Shown here in pieces: positions 31,927-38,842 of a stretch of DNA of 40,671 bases; within the stretch, counting starts at the first letter, position 1, and each line of letters opens with the position of its first letter. The stretch spans positions 1 to 40,671 of the forward strand of contig WRCO01000010.1 of assembly GCA_009783855.1 (NCBI GenBank), given 5' to 3'. This stretch comes from Alphaproteobacteria bacterium (GTDB lineage: Bacteria > Pseudomonadota > Alphaproteobacteria > Rs-D84). The translations under genes and the position numbers were made by a program. The notes beneath the pieces were generated by a model that did not search any database, had not been told where the DNA came from, and was given only the letters and a program-made list of their open reading frames with translations.

Positions 31927-34137
31927 TTACGAGCCAGGGGTGTGATGATTGTGTTGATTGCCTAAGATACTATCAGTCCCTGTACAGGACTGTGTAGCGT
32001 TATTGTCGAGGGCGACGGAACTGTCGGGATGTATCTGACACCACAGGCGATTCATAAACTCATTATCCGATTGTGTAGTTTGGTTTGTTAGATTTGCTAC
32101 AACACTGTGACAGGTCGTTGCCAAAGACCGACATGCATCCCTTGTCGTCATACGAAGAGTATTTGTTGTATCGCCAAAGCCCGTGACATTGTTTCGGGAA
32201 AGGCACATACGCACATCTTGGGAACAAGTTTCGGCAAAACTGGAAAGGACAAGGTCCTGCTGCGCCTTTATATTCATAAATGTGCGCGACAGGTATTCCA
32301 TAACAACAAGATTGCGCGTGTTATATATGCCCCTATCAGTCCTTGTAACATTCTGGCAACGGTTGAATACGCTTGCGCACATACCATGGGCACGACCATG
32401 TTGGTCAACGACACCGATTCTATTCAACAGAAAGATAAGCATCTCGCTTGAAGTCGTAGTGGCGGCAAATACATTGTTCGACGGGATGCTGCCAGGTACC
32501 GTCCCAATCAAGGCGTTTAAAGTGCTGGCTGAGGTGCCGGTGGAACTCCACGGGTTGAGGGTTCGAGTACCACCGGTGGTGCCAAACCACCATGACCTAT
32601 ATACGCCGGCGGTGGATAAGTCTGTGAGTGTTGTGAGTGCGGCCTGTGGACTACCAGGACGTGACCCAAGGACAAGCTCGCCATTCACAATAAACCGGCC
32701 GGTGGGGTCAAGGCAGTTTCGATAATCCTGACCGCATACGAATTCATTCTGCATACACGCGTCAAGCGCGTTGATACATCCGCGCGTGTCGAATTGATTA
32801 TGATTCCGGTTGACTTGCAAACGCGCATTGCGAAGCACGTTCTGGGCATTCAAAACCGTCCGGCGCATATTGGTGTTCGCATCGACAAGCGCGCGTTCAT
32901 ACTGAACGCAATCGCGGTCGATTTCCATATCGTAATGCCCGGTGATAAGCCGGATGTCAACACCCTGGGCCCGGCATTCGTCAAGCACGGCGCGGCATCT
33001 TGTGCCCGCGCTTCGGAACAAATCTTCGCCGCGTTGGCGAACCATGGATTGATTGCCGCCCGTAAACAGCGTGTCGAAATTAAACCCGCCGGAAAAATCA
33101 AACGCAAGCGAATTGAAATCAAACAGCATGCCGCCATCGCCGCCGGTCACTCCGCCGTCGACCCGCACGTCAAGCACCATGCGCTGAATCCGGTCCAAAT
33201 CCGCGCGAAGCTGGGTCGTGTCGGTCGTCTGTTGCATCGCCTGTTCCGCTTCGGTCGCGGTGAACAACGCGACGACTTCGTCCCGCGTAAGGCCAAGGTA
33301 TTGTATGCTTATCGCGATATTCTGTAATTCGTCCGTAACCTGTCGCAACGCTTCTTCGGTCTGTTGGTATCTTTGGACGCCGGCGCTGCATGCGCAGCGG
33401 CCCTGGTTGTCGTCGACAACCGCACAGAACCCGTCCATACACGCGGCATACCGCGCTTTGCAAAATTCGGTCAAATGGGCGATTTCTTCCATTGTCACGG
33501 ATGACGGCTGGGCCGCGGGGGTCGCGGCATCAAACGGAGTCGACGACCGTGCGACGGCCGTACGCGATATGGGCGGCAACGCCGCGCGTGTTGCGACATC
33601 GCTTGAAATAAACAGCGGATTCGAGGTGCCGACGGCGGCGCGCGCGGGCGTGGCGGCCGCGGCTACGGCGCCAAGGGGCGCGGATGCGGTGACGGGCACG
33701 GCGGCGACTCCGGGTGACGCGACCGTGGGAGCAACCGCAGAGCGGGTGGCAACGGCTGTTGCGGTCGGAGCGGTTGCGACGCGTGCGCGACTTACGCCGG
33801 GTTGGCCGACATTCGGTTGACCGCCGACGGGCACGACCGCGGTGCGGGCGGGCACGGCGCGCGACGGCGCAAGATTACGTCCGCCATCGGTGCCCATTGC
33901 GGCACCTGCGCGGGTCGGGGGAGTACGGGTCGCGGCGGCGCGCGGGTTCACAATATGCGCGGGCGGCATCGGCTGAATAACAGGGGCGGCGTGCGTTTGG
34001 GCGGCTTGCTGTTGCAGTTCGGCTTCGCGCGCGGCAAGTTCTTCCGCAATCAATTGTTCGACGTACCACGCCGGCACCATCTCGGCCACAACCGGGGTCG
34101 CAATAAGTCCAAAACAGACAAGCAATAATTTCTTCAT
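31927..34137 (-). CDS. Large exported Ala-rich, Cys-rich protein of unknown function
   Basis: Not recognised. The 736-residue product has a signal peptide (MKKLLLVCFGLIATPVVA) and a start at 34137 supported by GGAAAGGAA. Residues 20-210 are Ala/Thr/Val/Pro-rich and of low complexity. A Cys-rich module follows near 225-255 (ARYAACMDGFCAVVDDNQGR, then CACS), then a coiled coil, a Gly/Phe/Asp stretch, and repeated C-x4-6-C helical pairs (CRAVLDECRAQ, CINALDACMQNEFVC, CASVFNRCQ, CSQDVRMCLS). This suggests a helical, disulfide-bonded envelope protein. It lies just after lspA, with its own possible promoter and its own terminator. Confidence 0.75.
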   Translation of the reverse strand: MKKLLLVCFGLIATPVVAEMVPAWYVEQLIAEELAAREAELQQQAAQTHAAPVIQPMPPAHIVNPRAAATRTPPTRAGAAMGTDGGRNLAPSRAVPARTAVVPVGGQPNVGQPGVSRARVATAPTATAVATRSAVAPTVASPGVAAVPVTASAPLGAVAAAATPARAAVGTSNPLFISSDVATRAALPPISRTAVARSSTPFDAATPAAQPSSVTMEEIAHLTEFCKARYAACMDGFCAVVDDNQGRCACSAGVQRYQQTEEALRQVTDELQNIAISIQYLGLTRDEVVALFTATEAEQAMQQTTDTTQLRADLDRIQRMVLDVRVDGGVTGGDGGMLFDFNSLAFDFSGGFNFDTLFTGGNQSMVRQRGEDLFRSAGTRCRAVLDECRAQGVDIRLITGHYDMEIDRDCVQYERALVDANTNMRRTVLNAQNVLRNARLQVNRNHNQFDTRGCINALDACMQNEFVCGQDYRNCLDPTGRFIVNGELVLGSRPGSPQAALTTLTDLSTAGVYRSWWFGTTGGTRTLNPWSSTGTSASTLNALIGTVPGSIPSNNVFAATTTSSEMLIFLLNRIGVVDQHGRAHGMCASVFNRCQNVTRTDRGIYNTRNLVVMEYLSRTFMNIKAQQDLVLSSFAETCSQDVRMCLSRNNVTGFGDTTNTLRMTTRDACRSLATTCHSVVANLTNQTTQSDNEFMNRLWCQIHPDSSVALDNNATQSCTGTDSILGNQHNHHTPGS

Positions 34138-34158
34138 GAAAATTTCCTTTCCAAGTTC

Positions 34159-34191
34159 ATGATATTTTATCATAAACCAAAGGAAAAACAA
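34159..34191 (-). promoter_or_regulatory. Putative promoter with palindromic -10 region
   Basis: On the minus strand TTGTTT (34186-34191), a 16-base spacer and TAAAAT (34164-34169). The -10 lies inside a perfect ATGATA-AAA-TATCAT inverted repeat (34159-34173). It would serve the gene starting at 34137. Confidence 0.4.
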
Positions 34192-34196
34192 AGGTT

Positions 34197-34736
34197 TTAT
34201 TTTTTCCTAAATATCCAATGCGCAATGAATACCATAACGCCGGCCGTAATGCAAATATCGGCGAAATTAAACGCGGGCCAATGCCATCCGGCGTAATGAA
34301 AGTCAAGGAAATCAACAACCGCGCCGAACCGGATGCGGTCGACAAGATTCCCAAGCGCGCCGCCGACTATTAACGTAAGCGCGACCCGCTCCCACCGGTC
34401 TTTTGATTTGTACAGCATATGCGCGAAAAATCCGATAATCACGCCGGTGATGACGATTAATGCAAGCGGCGCCGCTTCGCCCAGATTTCGGAATAATGAA
34501 AACGAAGTGCCCGGATTCCACGTGAAGACAAAGTTAAAAAAGCTTGTCACGCGGGACATCAGAAACGGAAACGGCACAATGTCGAACGCCCGCCCGTAAA
34601 GCGGAATTCCGCCGGTCAACAGGTAAAGGAAATACCCCTTTGTGATTTGGTCAACGGCGATAATCAAGAGCATAGAGCATAGGGCATAGAGCATAGATTT
34701 ATCATTAATCGGTTTTATGCGTTTTGTTTCTGTCAT
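34197..34736 (-). CDS. lspA: Lipoprotein signal peptidase (signal peptidase II)
   Basis: LspA cuts the signal peptide of lipoproteins after lipidation, in the inner membrane. The 179-residue protein has four transmembrane helices. The catalytic Asp pair is Asp133 (GNLVDRI) and Asp160 (FNFADI), and the TM1 motif VDQITK is present. The start at 34736 has a strong AGGAGG site. Residues 14-23, SMLYALCSML, part of TM1, are encoded by TCTATGC heptamers. It lies 28 bases after tig on the same strand. Its substrates here include the two lipoproteins at 23103 and 24629. Confidence 0.96.
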   Translation of the reverse strand: MTETKRIKPINDKSMLYALCSMLLIIAVDQITKGYFLYLLTGGIPLYGRAFDIVPFPFLMSRVTSFFNFVFTWNPGTSFSLFRNLGEAAPLALIVITGVIIGFFAHMLYKSKDRWERVALTLIVGGALGNLVDRIRFGAVVDFLDFHYAGWHWPAFNFADICITAGVMVFIAHWIFRKK

Positions 34737-34778
34737 CTGGCATCCTCCTGTTATCTATGCTCTATTATCCATGCTCCG
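34668..34778. repeat. TCTATGC-type inverted element spanning lspA start and tig stop
   Basis: Units GAGCATA, GAGCATA, GGGCATA, GAGCATA at 34668-34695 face TCTATGC, TCTATTA, TCCATGC at about 34754-34774. The element contains the lspA start codon and binding site and the last codons of tig. Confidence 0.75.
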
Positions 34779-36045
34779 CCTGTTTGAACAATTCTTCCGG
34801 TTTTACAGTTTTTTCTTTTACTTTTGTTTCCGCAATCATCGCGTCAAGCGCCTTGTGTTCGAAAATCATTCCGCGGACCATTGACACCGCGTTCGGATTT
34901 TTATTGTAAAAATCAAACACCTGGTTCGGGTCGGGATACCGCGACGCCTCTTGCCAAATCGCCTTTTGAAGGTCTTCGTTCCCGACGGTGACTTTGTTTT
35001 CCGACCCCCATTCCGCAAGTATAAGGCCAAGCTTCACACGGCGTTCGGCGTCCTTTCGTTCGTGCTTTTCATCGAAAACTTTGCCGTTTCTTTCCGCTTC
35101 GGATTTCGCCATGTCGAATTCCTGAACCACCAACGATTCCGGTATGTCCAGCTTTGTCTTGTCGTGCAGAATATCCAAAAGTTCCGTCCGCATTTCGCGC
35201 TTTGCCGCGTCGTCGTATTGTTCGGCGATAATTTTTTTGACATGCTCTTTTAATGCGGCGACGGATTCCTGTCCCATCTCTTTCGCAAGCGCGTCGTTCA
35301 TTTCGGGAAGCAAGTGTTTGCGAATTTCATGTATCAGAATTTCGAACCGGGTCTTTTTCCCGGCCAAATTTTCCGCATGGTAATCGGCGGGGAACGTGAC
35401 TTCGATATCAAACTTGTCATTTATTTTTTTGCCGATGATTTTTTCTTCGAACCCGGGGACAAAGGACTTGCTGCCAAGCACAAGGCGGTGCTTTTTCGCG
35501 GTCCCGCCGTCGAACGCTTCGTCGCCCAAAAATCCTTTGAAATCAATGACGACAACGTCGCCGTTTTGCGCGGCGTATTTTTCGTCTTGTTTTTCAGCCG
35601 TCGACCGGCTTTTGCGAAGGTTTTCAAGCGCCTTGTCAATTTCGGACTCCGGCACTTCGGCGACTTTTTTGGTAAGCGTAAATCCGGTCAAATCAATTTT
35701 CGGCAAAGCCGGAAGTATGTCGAATTCGACCGAGTATTCTATGTCCTGGCCGACCGCGAATTTCGTAATATCGGCCTTTGGCGCCGCGGCAAGGCGTATC
35801 TTTTTTTCTTTGGCGTACGCGTCCATGGCATTGTTCATAAGGTTGTCGACGGCCTCGCTCCATGCCGCGTCGCCGAATTTCTGGCGCAGTGTGGCAATCG
35901 GCGCCTTGCCCGGACGGAATCCCGGAATCTTCGCCTTTGCGCCGTGTTTTTTCAATATTTCATCCGCCGCCGCCTGAACATCCGCCGCGGCCAGCGCACC
36001 TTCGATATGATAGTGTAAATCTTTGATTTTTTCTTTTTTGAACAT
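34765..36045 (-). CDS. tig: Trigger factor
   Basis: Trigger factor is the ribosome-bound chaperone for nascent chains. The 426-residue protein has the N-terminal ribosome-binding domain with the signature region around GFRPGKAP (about residues 42-49), the FKBP-like peptidyl-prolyl isomerase domain (VVVIDFKGFLGDEAFDGG to about 245) and the C-terminal helical arms. The start at 36045 has AAGGGG upstream. The final residues EQAEHG are encoded within the TCTATGC element shared with the lspA start. It is divergent from the carboxypeptidase gene. A downstream clpP, common in other bacteria, is absent. Confidence 0.97.
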   Translation of the reverse strand: MFKKEKIKDLHYHIEGALAAADVQAAADEILKKHGAKAKIPGFRPGKAPIATLRQKFGDAAWSEAVDNLMNNAMDAYAKEKKIRLAAAPKADITKFAVGQDIEYSVEFDILPALPKIDLTGFTLTKKVAEVPESEIDKALENLRKSRSTAEKQDEKYAAQNGDVVVIDFKGFLGDEAFDGGTAKKHRLVLGSKSFVPGFEEKIIGKKINDKFDIEVTFPADYHAENLAGKKTRFEILIHEIRKHLLPEMNDALAKEMGQESVAALKEHVKKIIAEQYDDAAKREMRTELLDILHDKTKLDIPESLVVQEFDMAKSEAERNGKVFDEKHERKDAERRVKLGLILAEWGSENKVTVGNEDLQKAIWQEASRYPDPNQVFDFYNKNPNAVSMVRGMIFEHKALDAMIAETKVKEKTVKPEELFKQAEHG

Positions 36046-36072
36046 AGCAATCCCCTTGTTTATAGTTCGCCC

Positions 36073-36100
36073 ATTATAATGTCAAAACGCCGGTTTGCAA
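36073..36100 (-). promoter_or_regulatory. tig promoter
   Basis: On the minus strand TTGCAA (36095-36100), a 16-base spacer and perfect TATAAT (36073-36078), 27 bases before the tig start. Confidence 0.65.
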
Positions 36101-36147
36101 CTTTTTTATCCTTTACATATGCACCCATTTTTCAGTACATTATTGCC

Positions 36148-37251
36148 ATGCGAAAATTGGTCGTCTTTTTTGCCCTATGCCTTGTGCCCTTTGCCATATA
36201 TTCGTCGGAATATCGCGCTGCGATTGTCGCGGATATGGACACGGGTCAGGTTCTGTTTTCCCACCGCGCCGAAGACCTTAATTACCCGGCAAGCCTTACT
36301 AAATTGATGACCCTGTACCTTACGTTCGACGCGCTTTATAACGAACGCATCCGCCTTAACGACCAGATTATAGTTTCGCGGACTGCGGCGGCGGCGCCTC
36401 CTGTGAAACTTGGACTTGCGGCCGGGGCCAAAATATCGGTCGAAGATGCGATAAAAGCGGTCGCGGTGCACAGCGCGAACGACGTCGCGCGGGCTTTGGC
36501 GGAAAACCTTCGCGGCGGGCGCGAGGCTACGTTCGCATCAATGATGACGGACGTCGCGCGACAGATTGGCCTTACCCAGACCAACTTTGAAAACGCATCC
36601 GGCCTTCCCGACGACGACCATCTGTCGTCCGCGCGGGATATCGCGTTGCTTGCCATCGCGATACACCAGCATTTTCCCCAATATTGGCATTTTTTCGGTA
36701 TACGAAGCTGGACATACGGCGGCCGTACGTTTACCAACGGCAACCGGCTTTTGGCGTCATATCCTGGCGCGAACGGGATGAAGACGGGCTTTACGAACGC
36801 GGCGCGGTTTTGTCTTGTCGCGACGGCGCAAAGGGACGGGCGGAATATTGTCGCCGTGGTTTTGGGGTCGCCCAACCGGGATGTCCGCGCGAATGTCACG
36901 CGGCGATTGCTTGACCATGGATTCGGGGTTAATGGTGCAAATCCGGAACCGCGGCCGATAACGCCGGCGCCGCCGACAACGCCTGTGCCGGCCGCGGCGC
37001 GTGCCGCCACCCCTACGCCCGCCGCAAGACCGGCAAGCGGCGGTACAGGGGTCCAATTCGGCGCATTCGGAAGCCGCGCCGCCGCAGAGACCCAGGCCGG
37101 CCACGTGCGAAGAATCACGGGCCTGTCGCCAACCATAGAACAGGCCGGCGGCCTGCACCGCGTCCGTGCGCACGGCCTTTCGGAAAGCGCTGCGAATAAC
37201 GCATGCCGTAAATTCCGCGCACAAAATTTCGAGTGTTTTGTTTTCAGATGA
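36148..37251 (+). CDS. D-alanyl-D-alanine carboxypeptidase with C-terminal SPOR domain
   Basis: A periplasmic class C-type low-molecular-mass PBP that trims pentapeptides in peptidoglycan. The 367-residue protein has a signal peptide (MRKLVVFFALCLVPFAIYSS), the serine motif SLTK (Ser49, Lys52), SAN (Ser109-Asn111) and KTG (Lys212). A Pro/Ala-rich linker (about 265-295) leads to a SPOR domain (VQFGAFGSRAAAETQAGHV ... NNACRKFRAQNFECFVFR). I start at 36148 because it gives a proper signal peptide; no SD is visible, and an upstream in-frame start at 36079 is less likely. Its stop overlaps the recR start (ATGA), so dacA-recR-rsmA form a coupled set. Confidence 0.92.
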   Translation: MRKLVVFFALCLVPFAIYSSEYRAAIVADMDTGQVLFSHRAEDLNYPASLTKLMTLYLTFDALYNERIRLNDQIIVSRTAAAAPPVKLGLAAGAKISVEDAIKAVAVHSANDVARALAENLRGGREATFASMMTDVARQIGLTQTNFENASGLPDDDHLSSARDIALLAIAIHQHFPQYWHFFGIRSWTYGGRTFTNGNRLLASYPGANGMKTGFTNAARFCLVATAQRDGRNIVAVVLGSPNRDVRANVTRRLLDHGFGVNGANPEPRPITPAPPTTPVPAAARAATPTPAARPASGGTGVQFGAFGSRAAAETQAGHVRRITGLSPTIEQAGGLHRVRAHGLSESAANNACRKFRAQNFECFVFR

Positions 37252-37874
37252 ATACCAAAATAGAAAAACTTATCAAGCAATTTGCAAAGCTGCCGCGTGT
37301 TGGCGGGCGGGCTGCTCAACGTATTACACTTGCCCTGTTACAAGACAAGACCGGGAAATCGGCCGCGCTTGCCGCCGCGCTTATCGAGACTGCAGAAAAT
37401 ATAAAACCATGCTCTATTTGCGGGTGCTTGACAGATAACGACATCCGGTATTCGGATACGGTATCCGGATACCGATGCGAATTCTGCAACAACGCATCGC
37501 GCGCCAACGGCCAACTGTGTCTTGTGCGCGATTTGGGCGATGTCTGGACATTGGAAAAATCGGGGGTATTCCGCGGCCGGTATCATATTGTCGGCGGCCT
37601 GCTTTCCGCCGCTATGGGCACAACGCCGGATGATTTGAATATTGACAATCTGTCCGCGCGCGTCAAAGACGAAAACATAACCGAAATCATTTTCGCACTG
37701 CCCAACACGGTCGAAGGCAAAACGACCCAGCATTTTATTATGAATAATCTGAGATTTGAAATTTGTGATTTGAAATTTACCGAACTTGCGTCCGGTGTGC
37801 CGCTTGGCGGCGATTTGGACTATATCGACGACGGGACTTTATCCATTGCGTTCAGCGGGCGTAAAACTATATGA
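37248..37874 (+). CDS. recR: Recombination mediator protein RecR
   Basis: RecR works with RecF/RecO to load RecA at gaps. The 208-residue protein has the HhH region (LPRVGGRAAQRITLALL), the zinc finger cysteines Cys55, Cys58, Cys77 and Cys80, and the Toprim domain (GVFRGRYHIVGG, NTVEGKTT, VPLGGDLDYID). Two in-frame repeat segments stand out: residues 67-76 (RYSDTVSGYR), encoded by a 29-base palindrome within the zinc finger, lengthening the spacing between Cys pairs to 18 residues (E. coli has about 8), and residues 169-177 (about RFEICDLKF), encoded by GAAATTT heptamers before the VPLGG motif. It overlaps its neighbours by 4 bases at each end. Confidence 0.93.
   Translation: MNTKIEKLIKQFAKLPRVGGRAAQRITLALLQDKTGKSAALAAALIETAENIKPCSICGCLTDNDIRYSDTVSGYRCEFCNNASRANGQLCLVRDLGDVWTLEKSGVFRGRYHIVGGLLSAAMGTTPDDLNIDNLSARVKDENITEIIFALPNTVEGKTTQHFIMNNLRFEICDLKFTELASGVPLGGDLDYIDDGTLSIAFSGRKTI
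37446..37474. repeat. GGATACC palindrome inside recR
   Basis: CGGTATTCGGATAC, G, GTATCCGGATACCG: 14-base arms with one mismatch. Read in frame it gives RYSDTVSGYR. The same family encodes PDTVSGYRIPDTE in rsmA. Confidence 0.8.
37751..37778. repeat. GAAATTT heptamers inside recR
   Basis: GAGATTT, GAAATTT, GTGATTT, GAAATTT: four units, read in frame as LRFEICDLKF. Confidence 0.7.
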
Positions 37875-38761
37875 ATCCGAACTCTGAACTCTTAACTCTA
37901 AACTCTCTTCCGCCTGTGTCGGAAATGATGCGCGCCGCAAATCTTGAACCCAAAAAGCAATTCGGTCAGAATTTTTTATTTGATTTGAATTTAACCGGGA
38001 AAATCGCGCGCGCGGTTCCGAATATTGAAAATTCAACCGTTGTCGAAGTCGGCCCCGGCCCCGGCGGCCTTACCCGCGCGCTTCTTGCCGCCGGCGCCGC
38101 GCGCGTCATCACGATTGAAAAAGACCGCACGGCCGAACCAATCCTTCGCGAAATAGAGCGTGCCGCGGCCGGCCGACTGGAAATCATATTCGGTGATGCG
38201 TTAAAGATTGATTTTTTCCGCCCCCCTTGGGGGGCGGGTGCCGCCGGAACGGCGGCGGGCGGGGGGTATGCGATATGTTCCAACCTTCCCTATAACGTTG
38301 GAACGGAATTATTAATCCGATGGCTTCATATCATGGCCAATTCACGCCTTACGCCTCACGCCATAGGCCTTACGTCTATGACCCTGATGTTCCAACGCGA
38401 AGTCGCCGAACGAATTATCGCACGGGTCGGCGATAAACAATACGGCCGCCTTGCCGTTTTGACGGCGCTTGTTGCGGATGCGAAAATCCTGTTCGACGTT
38501 CCGAATACGGCATTCGTCCCAAAACCGAAAGTGCAAAGTTCAGTGGTGCAAATAATTCCCAAAAACCCGGATACCGTATCCGGATACCGGATACCGGATA
38601 CCGAGGCCCTTACCGCCAAATTATTCGGCCAGCGCAGAAAGATGATTCGCGGAATCATGCCTGGCGTCGACTGGTCCGCGTTTGGTCTTTCCGGCACGGA
38701 ACGCGCCGAAGAATTAACCCCCGAAAAATTTGCCGAAATCGCCGCCGCAAATATGATATAA
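37871..38761 (+). CDS. rsmA: 16S rRNA (adenine1518-N6/adenine1519-N6)-dimethyltransferase
   Basis: RsmA (KsgA) dimethylates two adenines at the 3' end of 16S rRNA late in small-subunit assembly. The 296-residue protein has the SAM-binding motif VVEVGPGPGGLTRALL (about 57-72) and the catalytic NLPY (138-141). Four segments are repeat-derived or look inserted: residues 3-12 (NSELLTLNSL), about 117-132 (a GC hairpin encoding PPWGAGAAGTAAGGG), 158-168 (RLTPHAIGLT) and 233-245 (PDTVSGYRIPDTE). They lie at the N-terminus and in loops between core elements. The start at 37871 overlaps the recR stop by 4 bases. Confidence 0.94.
   Translation: MNPNSELLTLNSLPPVSEMMRAANLEPKKQFGQNFLFDLNLTGKIARAVPNIENSTVVEVGPGPGGLTRALLAAGAARVITIEKDRTAEPILREIERAAAGRLEIIFGDALKIDFFRPPWGAGAAGTAAGGGYAICSNLPYNVGTELLIRWLHIMANSRLTPHAIGLTSMTLMFQREVAERIIARVGDKQYGRLAVLTALVADAKILFDVPNTAFVPKPKVQSSVVQIIPKNPDTVSGYRIPDTEALTAKLFGQRRKMIRGIMPGVDWSAFGLSGTERAEELTPEKFAEIAAANMI
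37879..37906. repeat. GAACTCT heptamers at the rsmA 5' end
   Basis: GAACTCT, GAACTCT, TAACTCT, AAACTCT directly after the start codon region, read as SELLTLNSL. Confidence 0.7.
38218..38267. repeat. GC-rich hairpins inside rsmA
   Basis: CCGCCCCCC, TT, GGGGGGCGG is a perfect 9-base stem; a second stem GCCGCC/GGCGGC follows. Read in frame they insert a Gly/Ala/Pro-rich loop before NLPY. Confidence 0.65.
38344..38374. repeat. ACGCCTT heptamers inside rsmA
   Basis: ACGCCTT, ACGCCTC, ACGCCAT, AGGCCTT, ACG: read in frame as RLTPHAIGLT. Confidence 0.7.
38567..38603. repeat. GGATACC repeat inside rsmA
   Basis: GGATACC, GTATCC, then three GGATACC units. Read in frame as PDTVSGYRIPDTE, the same reading as the recR copy. 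Confidence 0.8.
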
Positions 38762-38765
38762 TGCA

Positions 38766-38832
38766 AACCGGTATTCGGGACTGGTTGCGACCAAAAACAA
38801 ACCCCGAACACCGTATCCGAATACCGATAAAA
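38766..38832. repeat. GGATACC-family inverted arms between rsmA and the antiporter gene
   Basis: CGGTATTCGG near 38768 and CCGAATACCG near 38817-38828 are exact complements flanking about 40 bases, with GGTTGCGACC inside. Confidence 0.65.
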
Positions 38833-38842
38833 GGACCCGTCC

